Shown here: in pieces, positions 8,687 to 18,478 of the stretch
Position numbering within the stretch: the first letter of the stretch is position 1
Layout: each line of letters opens with the position of its first letter
DNA from: Rhizobium sp. Root1220
Lineage (GTDB): Bacteria > Pseudomonadota > Alphaproteobacteria > Rhizobiales > Rhizobiaceae
Reading direction: 5' to 3'
DNA: 64,000 nt
Assembly: GCF_001426265.1 (NCBI RefSeq)
Contig: NZ_LMDG01000033.1
Location: forward strand, 186,001-250,000
Translations under genes and position numbers: made by a program
The notes under the pieces: generated by a model
Seen by the model: only the letters and a program-made list of their open reading frames with translations
What the model was told of the DNA's origin: nothing
The model's database searches: none

Positions 8687-11600
8687 TCATGTGCCGCCGT
8701 TGGTCAGGATCATCAGGGCCGGCGAGCTATTGCTGTTGTTTTGGAGATCGTACATGGCGGTGAACCGCTTCATCAGCTTGTCGACCTTCTTCGGATCCTG
8801 AAGATCGCTGAGATTGACAAATTTCTTGAGAAGGCCGACCTGCTTGTCGACGTCCATGCCCGATATTCCGGTTGGCAGGCTGTAGGTCGTGGTGATGACC
8901 TGGAACAGCGCCTTGTCGCCAAGGATGGAATACAGCGACGTAATGCCGGGCGCCTTGCGGGTGAAATAGAGCGCTAGGCGTACGCCGTCATTGGTTTCAC
9001 CCTGCTGTGTCTCCAGCGTCTGCTGGAGGTAACTCTGCTGGGTCCGGTCCTCAGCGCCGGTGTTCTGCACCGCGCCGATCTTGGCCCGGGTCAGGTCGCC
9101 CTTGGTATCGAAGTTGAAGTCGGCGACGATGTCCTTGAACGCCGACTCGGCCTTAGTGTTCAGGTAGCTCTTCGGATCGGACGGATCGGAGGTGAAAATT
9201 TTCCTCAAAGTCTCCTCGTCGAACTTCTTGGGATCGAACCCATTCGCCTTCAATACGAAGCTGGTCAGCTTGTCGTTTTTCAGGAAGTCGTCCAGCGACT
9301 TTACTTCAGCCATGCCCTTGGCAAAGTTGTTGACGGCGGTCGTCGCATCCTTTGCTGCCTTGTCCTTGAGCGAGCCGTCATCCATCCCCATCGTCGCGCG
9401 CGACTTGTAGTTCGTCGCATACTTGGCCATGACAGCGGGAGACAGCGCCTGAACCTCGGATGCGATCTTGCCATCGCTGCCGAAGTTGAAGGCGCGCACA
9501 AGGTTGGTGATGCGCTCGTCCTTGAACGAGGCAACATAGCCCTCGGGGTCGTAGGGATCGCTCTTCAGGAGCTTGCGCATCGTCGAGCGCGGCACATCCT
9601 GCTCCGTCAAGCCGTAGGCTCGCAGAGCCATCTGATACGGATCGGGGAGATTGTCATTGCTCTTGTCCAAATCGGCGGTCTTGTTACTGCGCAGGAAATC
9701 GTCGACTTTCTTGACGTTGTCGTCGGACAAACGGTCTTTGTAGTTGGCCACTGCATCGTCGATCGCTTCCTGCTGGGCGTCGTCGTAACGAACGCTGTAG
9801 CCATCGGTGGTGTCCAGCAGCTGGGTGCTGTTTTGCGGACCGGATACCGGAGCAGCCGATCCGTCCGCGGCAAAGCTGAACGCAGCATTGAGGCTGCCGA
9901 AGCCGCGCGATGCCGCGAAGGCGGAATCCGTCAGGATGCTCTTCAGGTCCGCGTCGTTGAGGTCGGAAGGAACGCCATAGAGCGTCCTGACGAAGCTATT
10001 CAGCCTTTGGTCTCCAAGCAGTTGATCGACGCTGGCGACTGTACTTATGGCGCCTTGGTAGTAGCTGAGGTTTGCACTGCCTCTGGAACTCGTAGATCGC
10101 GCCTGGGCAGACGTCTGGGCGTTGACGTCGTCCGGCACGCTACCATCTGCACGGAAATTGAAGGCGTCATGAACCTCATCATAGCCGAGAAGGCCGGCAT
10201 AGCTGGAGTCGGTAAGGATGCTTCTCAGGTTCGCATCGCTCAGGGTCTGCGGCAGGCCGAAGGCATCCTTGATATAACGCGTCAGCGTCGTATCCGCGAT
10301 AAGGTCGTCGACGTTGGTGATCGTTACGATCTTTGCCTGGTAGGCAGTTCGCATGCCATCGGACAAGCCCGCCATCGAAGCCAGCTGCTCCGGCGTTTGC
10401 GAGGCGTAGGACGCGGCAAGTCCGCCGGTGGACGTGAAATTGAACGCCTCGTGCAAGCTGCTGTAGCCCATCGTCGCGGCGGCAGCCGGATCGGTGAAGA
10501 TCGTCCGCATGTCGGCATCGCTGATCGTGGATGATACGTTGTAGGCGTTGCGCAGGTAGCTAACGGTGCGGGCGTCCGCCATCAAGTCATTGACGCTGGT
10601 GAAATCGCCAACCTTTCCGCGGAAGTAGCTCCGGTTTGCAGTGACGCCTGCAACCGTTTCCTCGCGTTGTGCGGATTTCTGCACCTCTGTTCCATTCAGA
10701 GTGCCATCCGCGTTGAAGTTGAACGCGGCGTTGACCTTGCTTTGTCCGACACTGGTGGCGTAGGCCGGATCGGTCAGGATGCTCCGCAGCTCGGTATTGC
10801 TGAAGTTCCAGCCCAGTCCATAGGCGTCCTTGATGAAGGCCGTGAGCTTCGGGTCTGCAAGGAGATCATCGACGTCAGCAATGGTGCCGCTGATAATCTT
10901 GTCGGCGTACTCGCCAGATACGACATTGCCCTGAGCAAGCGCGGCCGACGTCTGGGCCGACGACTGCGCCCGTGACGTCGTTGCGACAGTGCCGTCCGAT
11001 TTGAAATTGAACGCTTGATAGACCTGATCAAGATCCATCGTATGTGCATAGGCGGGATCGGTCAGCACGACCCTGAAGGCGGCCTTGCTGAAATCCGGAG
11101 CCATGCTGAAGGCTGTCTTGATGTAGGACGTAAGCCTGTCGTCGGCGAGCAGATCGTCGACGTTGGTTATCGAGCCGATCTTGGACAGGTAATAGGCCTT
11201 GTTGTAGTCCGCTGCGACCGGCGTCACGATCGAGGGTACAGTCAGGTTGTACCGCTCCATGACTGCGTCTTTCTGGATCGCGGTCTGCGCCGCACCATTG
11301 ACCGTACCGTCGGCATTGAAGCTGAACTGTGCCGCGAGCGCCTTGTACTTGTCGTTGCCGTTGACGTTGACGAAGCTGTTGGGATCATTGATGTCGCTGG
11401 TCAGCACCTGCGCCAGGAAGTCGGCTGAAGCATAGGTCGGATCAATGCCGTAGGCTTTCAGCAAGTAGGTGCGGGCGCGACGGTCGCCGACAAGGTCGGA
11501 GACATTCTGCACATCATCCATTGCGCCGCTGTAGTAGTCCGTTTCGGCGGCAGCGGTCTTGCTTTCGTCCGCGAAGGACTGCGTGTAGAGACCGATGAGG

Positions 11601-11962
11601 TCGTCCTCCTGCGCGGCACTCTGGGCGTCGGCTGCGGGCGCATTGAAATTGAACGCAGCCGCAAATTCCCTGTATCGCGTGTCAGAAAGCTTGTTGGCGA
11701 AACTGTCGGGATCGGTGAGGTCGCTTTCCAGGACCTTCTTCATGAACGCTTTGGCGTACGTCATGTCATCGAGACCGTGGGCGGTCATCGCGTAACTGAA
11801 GATCCGATAGTTACCGACAAAATCATCCACATCTTTGATCTTGTTGATGTTTTCCTTGTAGTACTCGGCGTCGCGCTTGACGATTGCCTGCGAAGCGACA
11901 CGATCGAGGCTCTGCTTCATGTTCCCTGTCAATATGTTGTAGGCCATCGAAGCAGAGATCAT
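8687..11962 (-). CDS. Giant DUF1217 repeat protein (ten tandem units)
   Basis: A 1091-residue protein built almost wholly from repeats of the DUF1217 type, a family of unknown function common in Rhizobiales and sometimes near flagellar genes. I count ten units starting near residues 48, 157, 271, 367, 460, 554, 648, 756, 893 and 1013. A typical unit reads LLADxRLTSYIKxAYGL, about 15 residues, LRSILTDPAYA, about 12 residues, VxxAFNFxADGTV, then a 35-60 residue linker rich in Ala, Gln and Ser. Units 3-7 are the most alike; units 1, 2, 8 and 9 have a longer SDPxDPxSY insert, and unit 10 is divergent. There is no signal peptide, membrane segment or Cys. The start is ATG at 11962 (AAGGGCG before it); ATG at 11947 is an alternative. 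It is a single gene with no flagellar neighbours here. Confidence 0.85.
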   Translation of the reverse strand: MISASMAYNILTGNMKQSLDRVASQAIVKRDAEYYKENINKIKDVDDFVGNYRIFSYAMTAHGLDDMTYAKAFMKKVLESDLTDPDSFANKLSDTRYREFAAAFNFNAPAADAQSAAQEDDLIGLYTQSFADESKTAAAETDYYSGAMDDVQNVSDLVGDRRARTYLLKAYGIDPTYASADFLAQVLTSDINDPNSFVNVNGNDKYKALAAQFSFNADGTVNGAAQTAIQKDAVMERYNLTVPSIVTPVAADYNKAYYLSKIGSITNVDDLLADDRLTSYIKTAFSMAPDFSKAAFRVVLTDPAYAHTMDLDQVYQAFNFKSDGTVATTSRAQSSAQTSAALAQGNVVSGEYADKIISGTIADVDDLLADPKLTAFIKDAYGLGWNFSNTELRSILTDPAYATSVGQSKVNAAFNFNADGTLNGTEVQKSAQREETVAGVTANRSYFRGKVGDFTSVNDLMADARTVSYLRNAYNVSSTISDADMRTIFTDPAAAATMGYSSLHEAFNFTSTGGLAASYASQTPEQLASMAGLSDGMRTAYQAKIVTITNVDDLIADTTLTRYIKDAFGLPQTLSDANLRSILTDSSYAGLLGYDEVHDAFNFRADGSVPDDVNAQTSAQARSTSSRGSANLSYYQGAISTVASVDQLLGDQRLNSFVRTLYGVPSDLNDADLKSILTDSAFAASRGFGSLNAAFSFAADGSAAPVSGPQNSTQLLDTTDGYSVRYDDAQQEAIDDAVANYKDRLSDDNVKKVDDFLRSNKTADLDKSNDNLPDPYQMALRAYGLTEQDVPRSTMRKLLKSDPYDPEGYVASFKDERITNLVRAFNFGSDGKIASEVQALSPAVMAKYATNYKSRATMGMDDGSLKDKAAKDATTAVNNFAKGMAEVKSLDDFLKNDKLTSFVLKANGFDPKKFDEETLRKIFTSDPSDPKSYLNTKAESAFKDIVADFNFDTKGDLTRAKIGAVQNTGAEDRTQQSYLQQTLETQQGETNDGVRLALYFTRKAPGITSLYSILGDKALFQVITTTYSLPTGISGMDVDKQVGLLKKFVNLSDLQDPKKVDKLMKRFTAMYDLQNNSNSSPALMILTNGGT

Positions 11963-12253
11963 AACGCGCCCTTTGCCGGCAAAGTCTTTGAAGAATGACA
12001 GATCGGTCCTGCCTTATTCTGCTTCAAAAAGCTTACCCGAGACTTACCCCAGCTCTGTCGCGAGATGGCACAAGTCGCGTTCACCCTCCGGAAACCTTGC
12101 CACAATCGTTTTTGATAACCATCAGCCGCGGCAAAGTTTTCTTAACCGCGATTTTTAAGCTGTCCGGAACAGCCCCCGCCTATTGTCAGCCACAGAGGAC
12201 GAAAAGTCCCGAGGAGAAGACCGGAACCGGCTCTCAGGTAAGACAAGGGTAGA

Positions 12254-12826
12254 ATGAACATGAACAACACCGTTATGAAGCCCGCATGGGCTGGAACGAC
12301 ACTGCGTCTCGATCCGTCGCGCTTTCCCCAGCAGGTCAGCTACGCCATCCACGACTCCACAAGTGACGTCAGCATAACGATCGACGAACGCGGCGCCATT
12401 CTGCGCAAGATCCTTCCCTCAAGCGGCCTACCGCTATCGATCGCCCTGCCAAAGCGCGCCTTCAAAGGCGTTGCGGCGCGTGCCATCGACCATGGCGACG
12501 GCGAAGTGACCGTTACCCTGGAACTGCACCATGAAGATCCCGATCTCTGCATCCCGCTGCTGGTCGCGCACGACCTCGCCGACATCGCCGCCGATTGGCG
12601 CGGCTGGTCGGACGCGTTCCGGATTCCGATGCTGATGGTCGAGGCGGATGGCGTTGCACGCCCGCTCGAAGAACACCTCGGCGACCTGCGCACCAGTGCT
12701 CTCAAGCCGCGCCGCCGCCACTCCTACTTCGCCAACCGCCGCCCGCGCTTCCTCGTGCGCCGCACGACCGGCAAGCTTGGAGTCGCCATGAAGATCGAAG
12801 GCAAGGAAATCATCGCCCGCAGCTAG
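12254..12826 (+). CDS. Conserved hypothetical protein (probable DUF6101)
   Basis: A 190-residue soluble basic protein beginning MNMNNTVMKPAWAGTTLRLD. It contains VSITIDERGAILRK, LPLSIALPKRAFKGVAARA, VTVTLELHHEDPDLCIPLL and a C-terminal basic segment (KPRRRHSYFANRRPRFLVRR). I associate this pattern with DUF6101, a family of unknown function restricted to Alphaproteobacteria, but only from memory. AAGGGTAG lies before the start. It is monocistronic, bounded upstream by a 290-base gap and downstream by a strong hairpin shared with ubiA. The alternating strand-like N-terminal half suggests a beta-rich fold. No enzyme motif is visible. Confidence 0.75.
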   Translation: MNMNNTVMKPAWAGTTLRLDPSRFPQQVSYAIHDSTSDVSITIDERGAILRKILPSSGLPLSIALPKRAFKGVAARAIDHGDGEVTVTLELHHEDPDLCIPLLVAHDLADIAADWRGWSDAFRIPMLMVEADGVARPLEEHLGDLRTSALKPRRRHSYFANRRPRFLVRRTTGKLGVAMKIEGKEIIARS

Positions 12827-12849
12827 GCGGCGCGCTGTTTCAGACCATC

Positions 12850-12875
12850 AATGCCCGGCCGTTGTGCCGGGCATT
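12850..12875. terminator. Hairpin terminator between convergent genes
   Basis: AATGCCCGGC, loop CGTTGT, GCCGGGCATT gives a perfect 10 bp stem, followed on the plus strand by GTCGTTT. It lies 24 bases past the stop of the gene at 12254-12826 and 13 bases from the ubiA stop, so it may serve both convergent genes. Confidence 0.65.
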
Positions 12876-12887
12876 GTCGTTTCCGCA

Positions 12888-13907
12888 TCAGGGCAAAACG
12901 AAGAGAAGCGAAAGAAAGAGGCCGAAAAAGATGATCAGGCCGACGCGATTGTTGGACTTGAACAATACCAGGCACTGGTCGGCATCGTCGATATTGAGCG
13001 TTGCGATTTGCCAGGCAAACATGCCGCCCGCAATGAGCAGGCCGAGATAGGCAAACAGGCCGGTGCCGGCAAGCAGGAATGCGCAAAAGGCGAGCACGAG
13101 CGTCAGGCCATAGAGGCCCACGAGCCACTGCTTCGTCTTGTCGCCGAAAAGACGCGCGGTCGACCGAACACCGATCAGTTCATCGTCTTCCTTGTCCTGA
13201 TGGGCGTAGATCGTATCGTAGCCGATGGTCCAGACCACCGAGGCGACGTAGAGGAGGATAGGCGCCAGCGAAAGGCTGCCGAAGATCGCCGCCCAGCCCA
13301 TCAGAGCGCCCCAGGAAAAGGCAAGGCCGAGGAAGAATTGCGGCCAATCGGTAAAGCGCTTGGCGAAGGGATAAAGCGCGACGATGCCAAGCGACGCGAC
13401 ACCCAGTATGACGGTAAACCAGTTGAATTGCAGGACGACCAGCAGCCCGACCAGCGCCTGCAGCACTATGAAGATCTTTGTCTGCGCGCGTGTCACACGA
13501 CCCGATGGCAGCGGCCGCGACCGGGTACGGGCGACCTCCATGTCGATCTTGTGATCGACGAGATCGTTGTAGGCGCATCCTGCCCCGCGCATGGCGACCG
13601 AGCCGATGAAATAAAGCGCGAGATGGAAAATCAGCTGCCCGCCGGAAAAACGGTCGAGATGAGCCGCCGCATTCGCGGCCATGGCGGCCGACCAGAAGCA
13701 TGGCCACATCAGGAGCTGCCATCCAATCGGCCGGTCCCAGCGCGCAAGCTGCGCATAGGGCCATAGCCAGGGAGGCAAAACCCTGTAGACCCAGTTGTTG
13801 GAAGGCGCATCCGCAACGCGCCCGTTGATTCCGCCGATCTGTTGCATGCGGCCATCTAGCGATGGCTGACGGGACGGGTCAAGGTTCCAGTTGGTGAACT
13901 GCTCCAC
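12888..13907 (-). CDS. ubiA: 4-hydroxybenzoate octaprenyltransferase
   Basis: Membrane prenyltransferase that joins the polyprenyl chain to 4-hydroxybenzoate in ubiquinone synthesis. The 339-residue protein has about eight to nine membrane helices. The first Asp-rich motif is NDLVDHKIDMEVARTRSRPLPSG (NDxxD, Mg2+-diphosphate binding). The second is DTIYAHQDKEDD. LARWDRPIGWQLLMWPCFW is the UbiA N-terminal signature. The frame begins at a GTG at 13907; an ATG at 13847 (MQQIGGINGRVADA) is equally plausible since orthologues usually begin close to GRVADAP. It is the last gene of a minus-strand run cfa, histidine phosphatase, ubiA. A polyprenyl diphosphate synthase for its substrate lies at 32297-33313. 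Confidence 0.93.
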   Translation of the reverse strand: MEQFTNWNLDPSRQPSLDGRMQQIGGINGRVADAPSNNWVYRVLPPWLWPYAQLARWDRPIGWQLLMWPCFWSAAMAANAAAHLDRFSGGQLIFHLALYFIGSVAMRGAGCAYNDLVDHKIDMEVARTRSRPLPSGRVTRAQTKIFIVLQALVGLLVVLQFNWFTVILGVASLGIVALYPFAKRFTDWPQFFLGLAFSWGALMGWAAIFGSLSLAPILLYVASVVWTIGYDTIYAHQDKEDDELIGVRSTARLFGDKTKQWLVGLYGLTLVLAFCAFLLAGTGLFAYLGLLIAGGMFAWQIATLNIDDADQCLVLFKSNNRVGLIIFFGLFLSLLFVLP

Positions 13908-13933
13908 GATGCGTCAATTCGGATCAGTGGCTG

Positions 13934-14515
13934 TCAGTGGCCGTTCCAATGCCGGATCACCGGTTCCGTCAGATCGTGCTCATATCCCAGCACGCTGACG
14001 CTGGTGGTGTCCAAAATGAAACGCGCACCGTCATCCGGAGGCAGGCCAATCCATCGTGCTGCGAGGACACGCAGGAAATGCGAGCTTGAAAAAATAAGGA
14101 TCGGCCCGTTTGCCTCGAGAATTCCGGCAATGATATTGTCCGCTCTTCTGCCGACGTCGGCGGCGGCCTCGCCGTCGGGACATCCGTCGCGGAAAAGTTT
14201 CCATCCCGGCCGCGCGGCCAGAATGTCCTTGGTAGTCACGCCCTCGTAGGCACCATATGCCCATTCCGCGAGATCCGGCTTGATCACGACGTGGTCGCCA
14301 TAGCCGGCAAGCCGGCAGGTGCTGCTGGCACGCTGCGATGGGCTCGACCACACTGCCGAAAACGACAACCCCTGAAGACGCGGCCCGACTTTGCGCGCGT
14401 CCTCCTCCCCCTTGGCGGTCAGTGGAATGTCGCTGCGGCCCGTATGCCTGCCGGAAAGACTCCATTCCGTTTCGCCGTGCCGGACGAGATAAATCTCGGG
14501 AAATGCACTGCTCAT
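13934..14515 (-). CDS. Histidine phosphatase family protein (phosphoglycerate mutase-like)
   Basis: A 193-residue cytoplasmic member of the branch-1 histidine phosphatase superfamily. The RHG motif is at IYLVRHGETEW (catalytic His about residue 13), followed by GRHTGRSDIPLT. SPSQRASSTCRLAG carries the second phosphate-binding Arg, LAEWAYGAYEG the acid residue, and FSSSHFLRVLAARWIGL the C-terminal catalytic His. The start has AAGGAG at 7-base spacing. It lies 55 bases after cfa and 26 bases before ubiA, so the three are likely co-transcribed. The substrate is unknown; at this size it is more likely a small-molecule phosphatase than glycolytic phosphoglycerate mutase. Confidence 0.85.
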   Translation of the reverse strand: MSSAFPEIYLVRHGETEWSLSGRHTGRSDIPLTAKGEEDARKVGPRLQGLSFSAVWSSPSQRASSTCRLAGYGDHVVIKPDLAEWAYGAYEGVTTKDILAARPGWKLFRDGCPDGEAAADVGRRADNIIAGILEANGPILIFSSSHFLRVLAARWIGLPPDDGARFILDTTSVSVLGYEHDLTEPVIRHWNGH

Positions 14516-14570
14516 ATGTCGGCTCCTTTCGGAAAGAAAAGGCGCGGTCGTTCCACGCCTTCCCGGCTGA

Positions 14571-15830
14571 TCAGAGGGTGACCTTTTCGAGCGGCGGTCG
14601 CGTCGCTTCGAATTCCTTTAGCTTCGCCTCGTTCTCCGCAATGTAGTTGCGGTTGTCAGGGGTGGCGAGCTGGTTCTTCGAAATCTGGATCTGCATGACG
14701 AAGAGCTCGTCCCAGCGGAAGCCGATTTCCGAGCCGGCGAGATAGAACTCCCACATGCGGAAGAAGCGTTCGTCGTAGAGTGCGATGGCTTCGGCCTTGC
14801 GCGCCACAAACCGCTCACGCCAATGGCGTAGCGTCTGGGCGTAGTGCAATGGCAAGACTTCGACATCCCTCACCAGCAGGCCAGCTTTTTCAATCGGCGG
14901 AAGCGTCTCCCCTATCGACGGCACGTAGCCCTGAGGGAAGATGTATTTCTCGATGAAGGCATTGGTGGCGAAGCTCGGCTTGGGGCGCGCGATCGAGTGC
15001 AGGATCATCACACCATCGTCGGCCAGCAGTTCGTGCACCTTTTTGAAGTATTTGTCGAAGTTGCCGATACCGACATGCTCGAACATGCCCACCGAAACGA
15101 TGCGATCGAACTTCCTTCCCGTCATCGTGCGGTAATCCTGCAGCTCGAATTTGACCCGATCGGAAAGCCCGCGCTTCTGCGCACGTTCCCGCGAGATCTT
15201 CAACTGCTCCTCGCTGAGGGTGATGCCGGTGAGTTCGAGACCCGGCGTCGCCTCCGCGAGATACATGCCCATGCCGCCCCAGCCAGAACCAATTTCGAGA
15301 ACGCGCTGGTTGGGCTCGAGCAGCAGCTTGGCGGCGATATGCCGCTTCTTGGCGACCTGCGCCTCCTCCAGGCTGATGCCCGGTGGGCTGTAATAGGCGC
15401 AGGAGTATTGCCAGTCCTCGTCGAGGAAGAGCTCGAACAGCTTCTCCGACAGATCGTAGTGATGCGCGACGTTGCGCTTGCTGCGGTTGACGGGCAACCG
15501 GCTTTTCAGCTGCTGGATGGCGATGCGGCTGATCAGGAGGGCGGCCATCGGGATATCGAAGATTTCATTGGTGGTGTTTTGCTTCACCATCTCCAGAAAG
15601 TCGTAGATGTCGCCCTGTTCGAGAATGAACCGGCCGTCCATATACATTTCGCCGAGCTTGAGGGTGGGGTCGCGGCGGATGAGCTTTTCCGCCTCCTCGT
15701 CGGCAATGCGTACGACGACCAGTGCACCGGTGCCGTCGCCAACCATATGCGTTTCGCCATTGGCGAGTGTGAGTTTCAGATTACCCTTGCGGATGAGTTT
15801 TTGGACAATCGATAAGAAAGCCGACGCCAT
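14571..15830 (-). CDS. cfa: Cyclopropane-fatty-acyl-phospholipid synthase
   Basis: Transfers a methylene from S-adenosylmethionine to cis double bonds of phospholipid acyl chains; in rhizobia this makes lactobacillic-type acids in stationary phase and acid stress. The 419-residue protein has an N-terminal lipid-binding domain (1-115) and a methyltransferase domain. The SAM motif is VLEIGSGWGGMGMYLAE (about 190). Other marks are QYSCAYYSPPGISLEEAQ, FDRIVSVGMFEHVG, and the tail FVMQIQISKNQLATPDNRNYI. It is the first gene of the run cfa, histidine phosphatase, ubiA. Rhizobia often carry more than one cfa, so which copy this is cannot be told here. Confidence 0.93.
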   Translation of the reverse strand: MASAFLSIVQKLIRKGNLKLTLANGETHMVGDGTGALVVVRIADEEAEKLIRRDPTLKLGEMYMDGRFILEQGDIYDFLEMVKQNTTNEIFDIPMAALLISRIAIQQLKSRLPVNRSKRNVAHHYDLSEKLFELFLDEDWQYSCAYYSPPGISLEEAQVAKKRHIAAKLLLEPNQRVLEIGSGWGGMGMYLAEATPGLELTGITLSEEQLKISRERAQKRGLSDRVKFELQDYRTMTGRKFDRIVSVGMFEHVGIGNFDKYFKKVHELLADDGVMILHSIARPKPSFATNAFIEKYIFPQGYVPSIGETLPPIEKAGLLVRDVEVLPLHYAQTLRHWRERFVARKAEAIALYDERFFRMWEFYLAGSEIGFRWDELFVMQIQISKNQLATPDNRNYIAENEAKLKEFEATRPPLEKVTL

Positions 15831-15965
15831 GTATGAGGCCTCGCAATTGTGACAGGATGCCCGATCAACTTAGTATCTCTTATCCGCCTTACAAGCGCCG
15901 TATTTCGCACCTCGGCAACATGAGCCCCGAAGTGTGATATTTTTGCAATTTGAGTGTCTAAGGCT

Positions 15966-18275
15966 TTACTTTCGCTTCATGGCCTCGGCAAGAGCTGCAC
16001 CAAATGCGCCCTGTGACTCTGGCTTGGATGGCGCCGGACGGCGGTCTCCCTGGCTGCGAGGCGCCGGATTAGCGCGGGCCTCGCCGCGCGGCGCGGAAAC
16101 CGCGGCGCCGTCGTCCTTGCGCATCGACAGAGCAATGCGCTTGCGCTTGGCGTCGACCTCGACAACGCGCACCTTTACCACATCGCCCGCTTTCACAACC
16201 TCGTGCGGGTCCTTGACGAAGCGACCGGCAAGCTGGGAAACGTGGACCAGCCCGTCCTGGTGGACGCCGATGTCGACAAAGGCACCGAAGGCGGCGACAT
16301 TGGTAACCGTTCCTTCCAACGTCATGCCCGGCTTCAGATCGGAGATCTCGTTGATGCCTTCGGCGAAGGTCGCGGTCTTGAAGCTCGGGCGCGGGTCGCG
16401 GCCGGGCTTTTCCAGCTCGGCGAAGATGTCCCTGACGGTCGGCAGGCCGAACTTGTCGTCGATGAACTGGCGCGGATCGACCGATTTCAGGATGGAACTA
16501 TCGCCCATCAGTGCCCTGAGATCGCGACCGCAGGCGGCGACGATCTTCTTGGCGACGCCATAGGCTTCCGGGTGAACCGAGGAGGCATCCAGCGGCTCCT
16601 TGCCGTCGCGGATGCGCAGGAATCCGGCGCACTGCTCGAAGGTGCGCTGGCCGAGACGGGCGACCTTCAGGAGATCGCGGCGGGTCTCGAAACGGCCGGT
16701 CTCGTCGCGGTGCTTGACGATGGCTTCGGCAATCGAGGTACCGAGGCCGGAGACGCGCGCAAGCAACGGCACCGAGGCCATGTTGAGATCGACGCCAACG
16801 GCATTTACCGCATCTTCGACCACGGCATCGAGCGAGCGGGACAGTTTGGTCTGGTCGACATCGTGCTGGTACTGGCCGACGCCGATCGATTTCGGTTCGA
16901 TCTTGACGAGTTCGGCGAGCGGATCCTGCAAACGGCGGGCAATCGAGACCGCGCCACGTAGCGAGACGTCGAGATTGGGGAATTCGGCAGCGGCGGCGGC
17001 GGAGGCCGAATAGACCGAGGCGCCGGCTTCCGAGACGATGACCTTGGTGGGCTTTGCGCCCGGCAGCTCGGCCAGCATGTCGGCCACCAGCTTTTCGGTT
17101 TCGCGGCTGCCGGTGCCGTTGCCGATCGAGATCAATTCGACATTGTGCTTGCGGATCAACGAGGCAAGCTCGACCTGGGCACCGCGCACGTCGTTTCGCG
17201 GCTGGAACGGATAGACGGTGGAGGTGGCTATGACCTTGCCGGTCGCATCGGTTATCGCGACCTTGACGCCGGTGCGAATACCCGGATCGAGGCCCATGGT
17301 CGGGCGCGAGCCGGCGGGCGCTGCCAGGAGCAGATCCTTGAGATTGCGGGCAAAGACGTGGATCGCTTCTTCTTCGGCGCGCTCACGCAACTCGCGCATC
17401 AGGTCGAGCGACAGCGACATGGAGAGCTTGACGCGCCATGTCCAGCTCGCGACCTCCATCAGCCAGCGGTCGCCGGGACGGCTGTTGCCGATCTCGTAAG
17501 CCGTGGCGATCATGCGTTCGACCGGCTTGTTCGGCGAGGCAACCTCGGCATCGGCCTCGATGGTCAGCGTCAGCACCTCCTCGTTCCAGCCGCGCAGCAT
17601 GGCGAGCGCGCGGTGGCCGGGGGCGGTTGCCCAGCGTTCGGAATGGTCGAAATAGTCGGAGAACTTCTCGCCGGCTGCCTGCTTGCCATCGACCACTTTC
17701 GCCTTCAACAGGGCGGCGCTGCGCATGTGGGCGCGCAGGCGGCCGAGCAGATCGGCGCTTTCGGCAAAACCTTCGGCGACGATGTCGCGGGCGCCTTCGA
17801 GTGCCGTTTTGACATCGGGCACGTCGGCGGTGATGTAGGCTTCGGCAAGCGTCGCCGGTTCTTTCATACGGTCCGCCAGGATGGCTTCGGCGAGCGGCCC
17901 GAGGCCCCGTTCGCGGGCGATCTCGGCGCGGGTACGGCGCTTCGGCTTGTAGGGCAGATAGAGATCCTCGAGCTCGGCCTTGGTGGAAGCGCCCTTGAGC
18001 TTTGCCAACAGCTCGTCGCTCATCTTGCCCTGGCCGGTGATGGAATCCACGATCGTGTCGCGGCGAGATTCGAGTTCGCGAAGGTAAACCAGTCGTTCCG
18101 CCAGATCGCGCAGCTGCGTATCATCCAGCCCGCCGGTCACTTCCTTGCGGTAGCGCGCGATGAACGGCACGGTCGCGCCCTCATCCAGCAGCTCGATCGC
18201 AGCCTTTGCCTGATCCGGCCGGGCCTTGATTTCGGAAGCGATGACTGCGGAGAGCATGCGGATATCAGCGGCCAT
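15966..18275 (-). CDS. tex: Tex family RNA-binding transcription accessory protein
   Basis: A 769-residue nucleic-acid-binding protein of the Tex/Spt6 family, implicated in transcription and tolerance of stress. The Tex N-terminal helical domain comes first (VPFIARYRKEVTGGLDDTQLRDL). A YqgF/RuvC-like domain follows with MGLDPGIRTGVKVAI (about 335) and ISIGNGTGSRETEKL. Next are helix-hairpin-helix repeats (VGVGQYQHDVDQ, VNAVGVDLNMASVPLLARVSGL), a second HhH region and a C-terminal S1 RNA-binding domain (LKPGMTLEGTVTNVAAFGAFVDIG, about 650-720). The tail is Ala/Pro/Arg rich. Length is normal for the family. It is monocistronic and divergent from glyS across a 203-base gap. Confidence 0.95.
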   Translation of the reverse strand: MAADIRMLSAVIASEIKARPDQAKAAIELLDEGATVPFIARYRKEVTGGLDDTQLRDLAERLVYLRELESRRDTIVDSITGQGKMSDELLAKLKGASTKAELEDLYLPYKPKRRTRAEIARERGLGPLAEAILADRMKEPATLAEAYITADVPDVKTALEGARDIVAEGFAESADLLGRLRAHMRSAALLKAKVVDGKQAAGEKFSDYFDHSERWATAPGHRALAMLRGWNEEVLTLTIEADAEVASPNKPVERMIATAYEIGNSRPGDRWLMEVASWTWRVKLSMSLSLDLMRELRERAEEEAIHVFARNLKDLLLAAPAGSRPTMGLDPGIRTGVKVAITDATGKVIATSTVYPFQPRNDVRGAQVELASLIRKHNVELISIGNGTGSRETEKLVADMLAELPGAKPTKVIVSEAGASVYSASAAAAAEFPNLDVSLRGAVSIARRLQDPLAELVKIEPKSIGVGQYQHDVDQTKLSRSLDAVVEDAVNAVGVDLNMASVPLLARVSGLGTSIAEAIVKHRDETGRFETRRDLLKVARLGQRTFEQCAGFLRIRDGKEPLDASSVHPEAYGVAKKIVAACGRDLRALMGDSSILKSVDPRQFIDDKFGLPTVRDIFAELEKPGRDPRPSFKTATFAEGINEISDLKPGMTLEGTVTNVAAFGAFVDIGVHQDGLVHVSQLAGRFVKDPHEVVKAGDVVKVRVVEVDAKRKRIALSMRKDDGAAVSAPRGEARANPAPRSQGDRRPAPSKPESQGAFGAALAEAMKRK

Positions 18276-18478
18276 GGGGATTCCTGCGTTTCACGAAAGT
18301 TGCGGGACCATAGCGGCGAAAAACGGCAAGGCAATGCCCCGCGTCCCTATCCACAGCAACATAGCACGAGACGCGACCGTTTTTGCGGTTGTGCAGATGC
18401 GTCATTCTTTGCTAGCAGAGGCGACCGTTTTCAGACCGCCTTCATCGCGCCTTCGCCAGAGAAGGCAAGGAAAGTGAC

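Noticed and set aside
8687..11962. Possible CRISPR or DNA repeat array
   Set aside because: The repetition is at protein level, with units of about 95-137 codons and only partial nucleotide identity, so it is a repeat protein and not a DNA repeat array.
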